Assembly: GCF_947495455.1 (NCBI RefSeq)
Contig: NZ_CANLZC010000023.1
Span: 1-62,041, forward strand
Source of the DNA: an uncultured Shewanella sp.
GTDB lineage: Bacteria; Pseudomonadota; Gammaproteobacteria; Enterobacterales; Shewanellaceae
DNA: 62,041 nucleotides
Reading direction: 5' to 3'
Of the stretch, positions 9,154 to 17,528 are shown piece after piece (the first letter of the stretch is position 1; the number at the start of each line of letters is the position of its first letter). The notes beneath the pieces are model-generated. The model did not search any database. It was given only the letters and a program-made list of their open reading frames with translations, and was not told the origin of the DNA. The translations under genes were made by a program, and so were the position numbers.

Positions 9154-12100
9154 TTAGTGCAATTTATGGCTATTGGCATATTTCAAATGAATAAGCCGAC
9201 CTAGACCATCATAATAGCAGCGCCAACTATCTCCTGTGGGAAGTAATACTGCCATTAACTTGTCTTCTTCATTCCAAATAAACCGAGTCTGTTTAGCGCT
9301 CAACTTAGCATCATGTACTCGCTTTTCAATCATACGGCCACACACATCAAAACGATAAATGACATTTCCAAAATGCTGCACACTATTGGCATAACCTTTG
9401 TTTATTAACCCTCCACCATACTCATCTTGCAGCGTTCTTTCATTACGCTTAGCTTTATGATTTCTAGATTCATAGCATAAGGCTTCATTGCTTATAGCTT
9501 CATTGCTTAAAGGCAAAGGTGATCGATTCATCCATAAACTCTCCATATTCTGCAATAGACTCTGCTGTAAATGGATAGGCTCGCGCTCAAAAACACATAG
9601 CGCTTTCTGGTTCACCATAGCGTTGCTGACGAGGTGCCGTTGACGAAGCGCTGCAAAATAGCCAATGAGGGCTTTATGTTCGCAACCTGCTTGCTGAAAA
9701 AAGGCTACACTTAAATATTCTTCCCGCCCCGCTTCCGTAACCGCTTCAGCAACCTCTTCATTAGCGGCTGGACTCATACCTTCGCTCATACCTTTACTAA
9801 TACCTTCAGGGGTGCCTTTAGGAGTACTTTCGCCAATGCCGTCGTGAATGCTTTCGCCAATGACTTTACCCTTTACATCCAGTCGATAATCCACTCGCAT
9901 TTTTCGTCCGCGTACATCATCACTGCTCACCGATAAGAGTTGCGACTGAGCATTATAGTGAAAGAAGGTATTACTCATCACCACTGCGCTCTCTACACTG
10001 GCTCTATCTACACCGGCTTTTTCATGCTTATCCTTCTTCACAAAGTGGCTCTCTTTTGCTACGCCACTTAAAGCTTGCTTTTGGATCAGGCGACCTAAAG
10101 CGTCGTAAAAAAATCGCAGCTGAGTCCCATCAAGCCCAGTACGCAGAGAAAGTCGACCTAGGGCATCATACTCGTACTTAACTCGTCGACCATCGCCATA
10201 TACTAACTCGCTTCGCTCACCCGATGCATTAAAGCGATAACACCAATGACTCATTCCACTTTTCATGCCCATGAGTTGTCCGTGTGCGTCATAACCCAAT
10301 TGCACTTTTTCAGGATTTTCACGCTTTTCACTTTTTTCATCATTTGGGGTTTTCGTGCTTTCATAATGACGTAGGCAACCAAAGGCGCCGTAAGTAAAGC
10401 GATAAATACGGCAAGGAAACGCCTTTTGTGATCTTGCTGCTTGATCTGCATTAAAGACACTCAATCGAATCAAATGACCGCGAGAATTATAGTGAAAAGT
10501 CTGGTGCTTAAGTGGTCTTTCATCTATCGATGTCGTCCACTTAGCGGGCCGCATCGACAGGTCATCATAAGACCAAGCGTGTTTCTTGCACTTAATAATG
10601 GGGTTTTGCATCAATGAAGAAGCCACAGAGAAACCGTTAAAATCAAACAAACTCAACGCTTTTCTGTCTAATTGAACCCGCTCAAATCGCGTCTTCATTA
10701 AAGCCGCCTCTGTTTGCCATTGCTGTGAAATCAGTCGCCCTAGAGCATCATACTCAAGCAAAAGCGTGTCTTTTATTTTTTGATATTGCCCTTTATCGCT
10801 CGCCTCCAGTCTAGGCGCATCCCTCAGCGCATTTTGATTGCTTAACTCCTCTTGAGCACTGATTTTTTCTATACGCTCAGGTAAATAAACCGCCTTTAAT
10901 TGACCATCAGTGTGATACTGAAAGCCCATTTGGCTGCCATCTTGTTTCACAATCCAAGCCAGCTGTCCTCGGCCAGTATATTGATAAAAAAACTTGTCAC
11001 CGCAAGGTAAACTCGCTTCAATGCGATTGCCTTTTTTATCGTAAAGGTACTGCCAAGTCTTCCCCTCACTATCGGTTGCAGAAACCAGCTTACCTTGATG
11101 ATTAAAACCATAACGGTGAACACGATTGCCATGCTGTTTAATGGCACACACTTGGCCCCAATCATCATATTCCCAAGCCGTGCATTGGCCTAGTGGATCG
11201 ATTTGACGGCGTAATTGCTCGCCACGCCATTCAAAAGAGGTGATCCCGCCCTTGGCATTAATCCATTTAACTAACTGTTTTTGGGCGTTTAAGTGATAAC
11301 ACACTATGCCTTTATGGCTAGTTTTATGATAAATAATGCCATTGTCATCATCATAGCGCCATTGCGCTCGACCTAACCCTTGAGCACCAATCCGTGATAC
11401 TGCTCGCCCCTTGTCATCATAGCGATATTGCACCCATGATAAGTCCGAGGGCACTGGTGAGTCGGTTTTTGCTTCTATGGCCTCAATGCCACTGGCGGTT
11501 TTGAGCAAATGATCACTTGTATCATAGTCATAATAAGTACTATGCCGCCCATGAGCGTGACTGGCAGCCAATTGCTGCGCTGAGTTATAGGTAAAGTCCA
11601 CCAAAGGCGCTATGGTGTGCTTTTTACTATCGGTAAGCACCAATTGCGTGATACAAGCTTGCTCAGTCACCACTTTTATATAACGGTCGTCACTCAATAA
11701 TACCCAAGTCAGCAATCCTTTTTCATAGATAAAATGAATACTATTCTTATTTTCATCAATAATTTCAGACAATAATAAACGATTAGCGCCATTTTCATGA
11801 CTGCTCGTCATGTGAAAATCACTCTCGTGACCCCCCATCTCATGAAAAACACTCTCATGTAACCCCGTGTCGTGAAAAGCCCTCTCGTGAAAGCCACTAT
11901 CATGGCCCCCCCCCTCATGGAAACCACTCTCATGAAAACCATAAGTGAGCCCACTCACATGGCGCATATAATATCGCCCTTGAAAGCGTTTAAGCCACCA
12001 AGCGGGTAAGCTCGCCGATCGAACTTCTTGCCCTTCTAACGGAAAGGCAAAACGGGCTTGTTGTTTTCTTTCATCGATAAAGCAAAGCTGCCCAGACTCT

Positions 12101-13449
12101 ATCACAAGACACAGATCCCAACTGCACCACCACGTTCGGCCCAATAGTCCTGAAATATTGGCCTCAGTGGCAGAGTTCTGATGCCAAGCTGAGGAATAAG
12201 CCCGTTTAAAAGTTAACGGAATAAAACCGGCGAGACTAAATTCTAATTGGCACGCTTGCATTCGCCCCGTGACATTATCGACGTTCTCACTGGCATTGGC
12301 GTTAATCTGTAATGCTTGCCTTTGTGTAAAGTCTTCAAGGCTAGTCCCAGCGAACATTGAATGCGAGCGGTTTTGAAGCTGATCTTGGATCTGATTTTGA
12401 AACTGATTCTGAATATTTGTCAACAAAGCGGCACTCATGTCAGTTTCAGACTCTCGCTCTCGTTCCTCCTCTGACCCTGATTCTGGCCCAGACTCTAACT
12501 CAGGCTCTCGTTTTAACTTAGGCTCTAGCAGTACCTTCCCCATGAAGTCAAACAAGCGATCCATGCTGTTAAAGCCCCTTAAACCTCGCAAAGCGTCATG
12601 ATAAGAATGTTGATATTGATGCTGTTGATGCTGTTGATGCTGTTGATGGTTTTGATTAAGCACCGAAGTGTGCAAATTTGAAGGTTGCCCCGTTAGCATG
12701 CCTTCCATAGGCCAAAAAGCCTCATGCTGCAGGCCATCATAGTGAGAAGAATACCTACCCATGAAACTTTCAAAGGGGAAAACACAATAACGACTGTCAA
12801 AACAGGGGCTCAGAAAGTCTTCTCGAGTAAAATGCCCTTGTTGCTCAAAAGCTCCCTCGCCAAAATTCTCAACCAAGCATGTCCTCTGGCTAGCACCTCT
12901 GCCAACATTAAGAAGATGAGTATTAAAACGACTATTTTTAAAGTGAAACGCATCATTGTTGGCGTTATCTTTCGCAGCAGATGTGTTATCCAATACGCGC
13001 CTGTTGAATAATGAGGAGGATAATTGAAATGGATCAGGCAATGACGGCATATAAGCCTTTAGGCCATTAACAGGCCAAGTCGCGCCCTTTGAAGCAGTAT
13101 CACCACCTTGCCTTTTTACAGGCATGCTAATTTGACGCGATAATGACTGAACAGAAAAGCCTTTAGCGAATAAAGAGTCCTTAGCCAATAAAGAGCCTTT
13201 AGCTAGAGAAAAACCTTTAGCCAATGAAGCGCTCTTAGTTAGTAAAGCGCCTTTAGCGAATTGCACACTTCTAATTAAATACGCCGTGACGTTAATGACG
13301 ACTATTCCAACAAAATAGTCAAAAAAGGGGTAAAAAAAACGGTTAAAAAACCGGCTCACAAATCGGTCATTATTATTTTTTATTTTATTTAACATCACAC
13401 CACCGATACACCACAGATTTAATCCCTCAATCTGATCTTGAGCGTCCAT
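9154..13449 (-). CDS. Rhs/YD-repeat protein lacking a toxin C-terminus
   Basis: About 1430 residues. A hydrophobic segment (FDYFVGIVVINVTAYLI) lies close to the N-terminus. A variable region rich in short repeats follows (AKG/SL-type heptads, a His/Gln run, FHE/GGHES repeats). From about residue 400 there is a DUF6531-like entry (QACQLEFSLAGFIPLTFKRAYSS), then many YD repeats such as YDALGRL and YDDKGRAVSR. The protein stops just after the YD motif YYDGLGRLIHLKYAN. The usual closing segment of the Rhs core (DPxGxxxxDP) and a variable toxin domain are both missing. It is therefore either a decayed Rhs or a carrier whose end was lost. The PAAR gene lies upstream in the same direction. The start is uncertain: ATG 13449, ATG 13395 or TTG 13464. 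Confidence 0.8.
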   Translation of the reverse strand: MDAQDQIEGLNLWCIGGVMLNKIKNNNDRFVSRFFNRFFYPFFDYFVGIVVINVTAYLIRSVQFAKGALLTKSASLAKGFSLAKGSLLAKDSLFAKGFSVQSLSRQISMPVKRQGGDTASKGATWPVNGLKAYMPSLPDPFQLSSSLFNRRVLDNTSAAKDNANNDAFHFKNSRFNTHLLNVGRGASQRTCLVENFGEGAFEQQGHFTREDFLSPCFDSRYCVFPFESFMGRYSSHYDGLQHEAFWPMEGMLTGQPSNLHTSVLNQNHQQHQQHQQHQYQHSYHDALRGLRGFNSMDRLFDFMGKVLLEPKLKREPELESGPESGSEEERERESETDMSAALLTNIQNQFQNQIQDQLQNRSHSMFAGTSLEDFTQRQALQINANASENVDNVTGRMQACQLEFSLAGFIPLTFKRAYSSAWHQNSATEANISGLLGRTWWCSWDLCLVIESGQLCFIDERKQQARFAFPLEGQEVRSASLPAWWLKRFQGRYYMRHVSGLTYGFHESGFHEGGGHDSGFHERAFHDTGLHESVFHEMGGHESDFHMTSSHENGANRLLLSEIIDENKNSIHFIYEKGLLTWVLLSDDRYIKVVTEQACITQLVLTDSKKHTIAPLVDFTYNSAQQLAASHAHGRHSTYYDYDTSDHLLKTASGIEAIEAKTDSPVPSDLSWVQYRYDDKGRAVSRIGAQGLGRAQWRYDDDNGIIYHKTSHKGIVCYHLNAQKQLVKWINAKGGITSFEWRGEQLRRQIDPLGQCTAWEYDDWGQVCAIKQHGNRVHRYGFNHQGKLVSATDSEGKTWQYLYDKKGNRIEASLPCGDKFFYQYTGRGQLAWIVKQDGSQMGFQYHTDGQLKAVYLPERIEKISAQEELSNQNALRDAPRLEASDKGQYQKIKDTLLLEYDALGRLISQQWQTEAALMKTRFERVQLDRKALSLFDFNGFSVASSLMQNPIIKCKKHAWSYDDLSMRPAKWTTSIDERPLKHQTFHYNSRGHLIRLSVFNADQAARSQKAFPCRIYRFTYGAFGCLRHYESTKTPNDEKSEKRENPEKVQLGYDAHGQLMGMKSGMSHWCYRFNASGERSELVYGDGRRVKYEYDALGRLSLRTGLDGTQLRFFYDALGRLIQKQALSGVAKESHFVKKDKHEKAGVDRASVESAVVMSNTFFHYNAQSQLLSVSSDDVRGRKMRVDYRLDVKGKVIGESIHDGIGESTPKGTPEGISKGMSEGMSPAANEEVAEAVTEAGREEYLSVAFFQQAGCEHKALIGYFAALRQRHLVSNAMVNQKALCVFEREPIHLQQSLLQNMESLWMNRSPLPLSNEAISNEALCYESRNHKAKRNERTLQDEYGGGLINKGYANSVQHFGNVIYRFDVCGRMIEKRVHDAKLSAKQTRFIWNEEDKLMAVLLPTGDSWRCYYDGLGRLIHLKYANSHKLH
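11815..11950. repeat. Degenerate short repeats inside rhs (FHE/GGHES)
   Basis: Roughly nine degenerate copies of a 15-18 bp unit built on CTCTCATGAAAACCACT and CTCGTGAAAGCC. They give alternating FHExGFHE and GGHES peptides. They sit between two YD-repeat regions and keep the reading frame. Confidence 0.7.
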
Positions 13450-13637
13450 TCTAAAGCCAAACAAACCACGCGCCTATCGCCTTCACCCTTATTGCGTCAT
13501 TTTCTACTTATTCGACACAAAAAAAGCACCACAAAATAAAACATAAAACGTTTAAGTCACAACTATCCCTTTGACCACAAGCAGAATAAGATGAATAGCC
13601 AAGGTAAAAGGTAAAAATAGATGCTAAAACAGTCGCA

Positions 13638-13657
13638 GCCTAACTGCGCAGTTAGGC
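13638..13657 (-). terminator. 20-bp perfect palindrome downstream of PAAR
   Basis: GCCTAACTGCGCAGTTAGGC is a perfect palindrome. On the minus strand it is followed by a short T-run (TGTTTTAG). It lies about 130 bases after the PAAR stop and could terminate that transcript ahead of rhs. The rest of 13450-13788 holds this hairpin and the 9-bp repeat only. Confidence 0.5.
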
Positions 13658-13705
13658 CGCACTCAAAAATAACGTATTCAAATTTTGGCACTCGCACTCA
13701 TTATT

Positions 13706-13786
13706 CCGAGTAAACCGAGTAAACCAAGTAAACCAAGTAAACCAAGTAAACCAAGTAAACCAAGTAAACCAAGTAAACCAAGTGAA
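13706..13786. repeat. Nine tandem 9-bp units directly after the PAAR stop
   Basis: Nine copies of CC(A/G)AGTAAA run up to 2 bases from the PAAR stop codon (13789-13791). The unit is a multiple of three. Read through the PAAR stop, it would add a Leu-Leu-Gly repeat. No evidence for readthrough is visible. Confidence 0.85.
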
Positions 13787-13788
13787 GG

Positions 13789-14073
13789 TTAGCCAATATT
13801 AATAGTGCCGCCACCGGAAACCGTTCCGCCGCAATCAATGGCATCCCCATCACGGACAGCAGCCTTACCATCGATAAATACCGTGCTAGAACCCGCTTTA
13901 ATAGAACGTCCATGGGGAGGATGTTTGGGCTTAATGTGTGGCAATAAAGGATCCCCCACTCGTGCCAAAGGACTGCCATCCCCTATTACTGTGCTCGACC
14001 CCGACACCACAGGCGTAGGAAAAAATCCATCATGTGCCGAACCTATATCACCCACTTTTACTGCATTACCCAT
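13789..14073 (-). CDS. PAAR-domain T6SS spike tip protein
   Basis: The 94 residues match the PAAR pattern: MGNAVKVGDIGSAHDGF, SGSSTVIGDGSPLARVGDPL, then HGRSIKAGSSTVFIDGKAAVRDGDAIDCGG. These are the repeated x-V-x-I-x-G or V-F-I-D-G-K-x-A-x-R turns that build the small conical tip. The protein sharpens the VgrG spike and can connect effectors to it. AGGAAG lies 5 bases before the ATG. There is no extension, so any cargo must be separate; the Rhs downstream is the obvious partner. Its 5' end and leader have been duplicated three times upstream (14190-14830). Confidence 0.92.
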   Translation of the reverse strand: MGNAVKVGDIGSAHDGFFPTPVVSGSSTVIGDGSPLARVGDPLLPHIKPKHPPHGRSIKAGSSTVFIDGKAAVRDGDAIDCGGTVSGGGTINIG

Positions 14074-14824
14074 AGTGTCTTCCTTAACCTGTTACCTTTA
14101 AAATAATTGATATGAAAATATTCAATGTGCTTTGTTGTTTCTTTGTATCGCTAATGGTTTTTGTACTGGCTCACTTTCCCGTAATAGCTGCCATCGCCTA
14201 TTACTGTGCTCGCCCCCGACATCACAGGCGTAGGAAAAAATCCATCATGTGCCGAACCTATATCACCCACTTTTACTGCATTACACACTTTTCTACATTA
14301 CACATCATGTCTTCCTTAACCTGTTACCTTTAAAATAATTGATATGAAAATATTCAATGTGCTTTGTTGTTTCTTTGTATCGCTAATGGTTTTTGTACTG
14401 GCTCACTTTCCCGTAATGGCTGCCATCGCCTATTACTGTGCTCGCCCCCGACATCACAGGCGTAGGAAAAAATCTATCATGTGCCGAACCTATATCACCC
14501 ACTTTTACTGCATTACCCGCTTTTCTACATTCCCCATCATGTCTTCCTTAACCTGTTACTTTAAAATAATTGATATGAAAATATTCATTATGCTTTATTG
14601 TTTCTTTGTATCGCTAATGGTTTTTGTACTGGCTCACTTTCCCGTAAGGACTGCCATCGCCGATTACTGTGCTCGACCCCGACACCACAGACGTAGGAAA
14701 AAACCATCATGTGCCGAACCTATATCACCCACTTTTACTGCATTACCCGCTTTTCTACATTCCCCATCATGTCTTCCTTAACCTGTTACCTTTAAAATAA
14801 TTGATATGAAAATATTCAATGTGC
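13975..14824. repeat. Tandem array of PAAR gene starts and leaders (about 231 bp period)
   Basis: The first 30 or so codons of the PAAR gene with its leader recur at 14190, 14422 and 14653 (marked by GCCATCGCC; spacings 215, 232, 231). All three extra copies differ from the live gene by the same insertion of about 20 bases around the start codon. This puts an early stop a few codons after their ATG. They cannot make PAAR and are non-functional duplicates. Nothing else is seen in 14074-15059 except a small hairpin at 14825-14849. Confidence 0.85.
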
Positions 14825-15059
14825 TTTGCCAGCCAGTTCTACTGGCAAAACACTGTCTAACCATTGATTATTTTACGCTTTATCTCCTTTTTTTAGGAAG
14901 TTTTGTTAAACCTTTTTCGTTAAATCACAAATGATATGGTATATTATTCACCCATTTAGAAATGTTATTAACCCTAAAATATTTATGTATACCAAAGCAT
15001 TTAGATCTATTCTATTCATTTGAGAATGAAGACTATAAACAGAAGACAATAAACATCGG

Positions 15060-15347
15060 TTATTGATAATAACTATTATAAGCAGCTTCTACGCATAAAT
15101 ATCCTGCACTGCCTACAATAGCAACACCTGCTGCGACACTTAAGGCACTATTAAATGGCATTGAAACCGAGACTCCAGCCACAAATGCAAGTCCGTATCC
15201 TACCGTAGTAGCGGCCTCCAAGTAAGTAATATTATCTGCTATAAACGATATATTTTTACGTGTTTGACTTTTCTCATAACCATCACTGTTATAGCCCCCA
15301 CTGACTTCGCCAATTTCTTTAAGTGTAAGTGTATGCATCATTTTCAC
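15060..15347 (-). CDS. Double-glycine-leader bacteriocin-like peptide
   Basis: The 95-residue precursor starts MKMMHTLTLKEIGEVSGG. This fits the leader consensus of peptides cut after Gly-Gly by C39 peptidase-containing ABC exporters (acidic L-x-x-x-E-I-x-x-V-S-G-G). The part after GG has about 77 residues with a hydrophilic start. A long hydrophobic, small-residue-rich stretch follows (VGYGLAFVAGVSVS and ALSVAAGVAIVGSAGYLC), similar to the glycine-zipper segments of membrane-active microcins and class II bacteriocins. AGGGTG precedes the ATG. No exporter or obvious immunity gene is adjacent, so they would have to be elsewhere. It could also be a short toxin of another type. Confidence 0.65.
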   Translation of the reverse strand: MKMMHTLTLKEIGEVSGGYNSDGYEKSQTRKNISFIADNITYLEAATTVGYGLAFVAGVSVSMPFNSALSVAAGVAIVGSAGYLCVEAAYNSYYQ

Positions 15348-15371
15348 CCTATGTAATCAATTAAGAGCGCG

Positions 15372-15377
15372 ATTATA
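15372..15377 (-). promoter_or_regulatory. Possible -10 box of the double-glycine peptide gene
   Basis: TATAAT on the minus strand lies about 25 bases before the start codon at 15347. A -35 box near consensus is not clear (AGTTAA at 17 bases). This is a weak call. Confidence 0.3.
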
Positions 15378-15470
15378 ATTTCTATTAACAAACATTAACT
15401 ACCATAAAAGTTAAAAACTATCAGAAATATATAAATTATTTTGAAGTCAATGTGTTATGCACTTTTTATT

Positions 15471-15546
15471 CACTTTCGAAAATAGCAGCCACCCACGCTT
15501 TGACATCGCCGCGATTACCCACTTTTTGTGAGTAAACATCATGTCC
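15471..15546 (-). pseudogene. Fragment of the 17529-18980 gene family
   Basis: About 75 bases here match positions 17659-17735 at most sites, for example CCACGCTTTGA-ATC-CCGCGATT, then CACTTTTT and GTAAACATCATG. This part encodes the C-terminal region of the membrane protein at 17529-18980. It is a relic without its own reading frame. The remainder of 15348-15828 holds no gene I can see. Confidence 0.65.
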
Positions 15547-15828
15547 TCTTTAACCTTTTCACGTTTCGATAAATTAAAATATACTCACTATTACATAACA
15601 AACCGATTTTCTGACAAGGCTTTTATCCTACAAACCATTACCTTACAAGCTATTATCTTACAAAGCTTGCCGCTAACACCCCTTGTTTAAATAGCTTTTC
15701 TCTTACAAGTTGCACTCTATGCTCAGCCCCAAACTCACTCAATACTCACTCAAGAAACTATGATAAGATTAATTAACACAAATTAACCTCACTTTTCTTA
15801 GCCTGTAAAAAAAGCAGCAGCGCTCTTC

Positions 15829-16023
15829 TCAGAGCAAGATCATCACTAGCATGACAATGCACAACCCCCCCAACACAACATTGAGTCGCCCTATCCATTT
15901 TTTGGCACTTTGGCCTTGCCCCCAGTCGCTCAAGCTAAGCTCGTTCAAAGATCCCTCTTTAGCCATGTCAGAAGTCGAATCACTCTCAACACCACCGTTC
16001 ACTTCTCCAGCGCCATCACACAT
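15829..16023 (-). CDS. Small C-tail-anchored membrane protein
   Basis: The 64 residues comprise an acidic, soluble N-terminal half and a C-terminal hydrophobic helix (RLNVVLGGLCIVMLVMILL) that runs to the stop. An excellent ribosome binding site, AGGGAGG, lies 5 bases before the ATG at 16023, which supports a real gene; a GTG two codons earlier is less likely. The family is unknown. It ends the row of membrane-protein genes that follows the second MIX effector, so it may be part of the immunity set (inference). Confidence 0.6.
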   Translation of the reverse strand: MCDGAGEVNGGVESDSTSDMAKEGSLNELSLSDWGQGQSAKKWIGRLNVVLGGLCIVMLVMILL

Positions 16024-16186
16024 ACACACCTCCCTGTTTCACTTCCAGTATTTTTCTGGGTTGATACTACACAGATTGATTCTTTATTTTACAATAACTT
16101 CTTTTAAACTAGGTCAGCATAAATCAGTCCGTTTCATTTCATCGCATCCCTGCATTTTTATTCATTCACTCTAAATACACTGACAA

Positions 16187-17497
16187 TTACGCTATCTTGT
16201 CTTCTTTATTATCTGTTTTGCTTGCATTATCACTTTGAGCCTTATTTTCAGCTCTCATTGCGGCATGCAGATCTGGCTGTAAGCGCTCTTTGCAGTAATC
16301 CATAAACTCGCCACCCTCGCTAAGGTATTGAGTCAAAGCCTTAGTGTGTTTCACCGATAGCGCACTAGGTTTGGCCCATTCTGACTCAGGCAATGGCTTA
16401 GACCAATCATCAATGGTACTAGGCATAGCTTTCATACTGTATTTGTGATCCCACTCCGCCACCCAGTAAGGGAATTTCCACCAGCACATGACATTCCAGA
16501 TAAAGTTCAATCCCATACCTAAATAGGATTCTGAAAAATCTAGCATGCGCACTTTAAACCAGAACTTTGGGCTATGAGCAAAACTATAATATTGACGCTC
16601 TCGATTGGCCTTAAAGCTATGTAAGCCCTCATACTCGCCGATACGCTTAACCACATAATCGGGCAGCGCCTCAATGCCGGACTCCATGTAGGCACGAATG
16701 GCTTCCCACTGAGTCAGTCCCATGCTAGGCATAGGCACACCTTGAGTAAAAAACCAATATTTATCTGCGGCTTTATCCTCAAAGGCCATGCCAAAAGTAT
16801 GAGTTTGCATCACATTGGCGCCATTCGTCCCTGTCGAAGTGGATACCCAAGCCACCACATCCTCCCATGGGCAAATGATAGGTCTGTCACTGCCCTCATT
16901 AAAAAAGCACACCTCTCGCCTCTGGCGATGAAAACGGAGCGGCCGCTGCCGCGCTTTTTTTAAGGTGGTATCAACAATCGAATAAATACATAATCCTGCC
17001 AGAAGTAACCAAGTAGCAAAAATCCCCGCGCCCTCTTTTGATAAAAGGGTTATCAATACCTGACTCGGTTCTCTTGTTAACGTTATATTTAAGTCTGAGG
17101 CAGAGCTGCCAAACAGCTTTCGCTCAAAACGGGCATCTAGCTCTGACATGGGCTGGATCGGCCGTGATATTTCTTTATAGAAAATTAGTGACAATAAGCA
17201 TATATTAACAATCATTATCAAAGTCATAATAAATACTGCAGCCTGAACCTGAAAAGCCTTACCATGATTACTGCTGCCCACATCGAGATAAGCCTCATTG
17301 ACCTCTATAAAGCTACCATTATGATCCGCCGCTTCAGCCCCCGTGGGTAACGGCAGCGGCGAGATAAACAGCGACTGGCTGGTGCCCTGATTTTTTACAT
17401 CCCCCGCGCTGGGGCGAGTATTCGGGTGAGGCGTAAGCTCTGTTGTTAGAGAACGGTCATCCTTTTTCGATTTCTTTTTTTTAAACAACTGGAACAT
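16187..17497 (-). CDS. Membrane protein, paralogue 2 of a likely T6SS immunity family
   Basis: A 436-residue protein very similar to the 18984-20270 gene, almost identical in the last 200 residues. It has a soluble Pro-rich start, two hydrophobic segments (AAVFIMTLIMIVNICLLSLIF and the one after SKEGAGIFATWLLLAG), and a soluble domain beginning RFHRQRREVCFFNEGSDRPIICPWEDVVAWV. That pattern resembles the DUF6708-type proteins that I recall near T6SS effectors; this is from memory and unchecked. The start at 17497 is chosen because AGGGAAG precedes it and it aligns with the paralogue. A longer frame to 17623 would overlap the upstream gene. Its position after the MIX effector suggests an immunity role (inference). 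Confidence 0.75.
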   Translation of the reverse strand: MFQLFKKKKSKKDDRSLTTELTPHPNTRPSAGDVKNQGTSQSLFISPLPLPTGAEAADHNGSFIEVNEAYLDVGSSNHGKAFQVQAAVFIMTLIMIVNICLLSLIFYKEISRPIQPMSELDARFERKLFGSSASDLNITLTREPSQVLITLLSKEGAGIFATWLLLAGLCIYSIVDTTLKKARQRPLRFHRQRREVCFFNEGSDRPIICPWEDVVAWVSTSTGTNGANVMQTHTFGMAFEDKAADKYWFFTQGVPMPSMGLTQWEAIRAYMESGIEALPDYVVKRIGEYEGLHSFKANRERQYYSFAHSPKFWFKVRMLDFSESYLGMGLNFIWNVMCWWKFPYWVAEWDHKYSMKAMPSTIDDWSKPLPESEWAKPSALSVKHTKALTQYLSEGGEFMDYCKERLQPDLHAAMRAENKAQSDNASKTDNKEDKIA

Positions 17498-17528
17498 CGC
17501 TTCCCTGCATTTTTTATTACTTATGTTG

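Noticed and set aside
13701..13979. Minus-strand frame ending in a Val-Tyr-Leu repeat
   Set aside because: It overlaps the PAAR gene in another frame, and the repeat comes from the 9-bp array.
14112..14781. Plus-strand frames with signal-peptide-like starts (MKIFNVLCC...) occurring three times
   Set aside because: They are antisense to the duplicated PAAR leader and gene start, have no ribosome binding site, and their repetition is explained by the DNA repeat.
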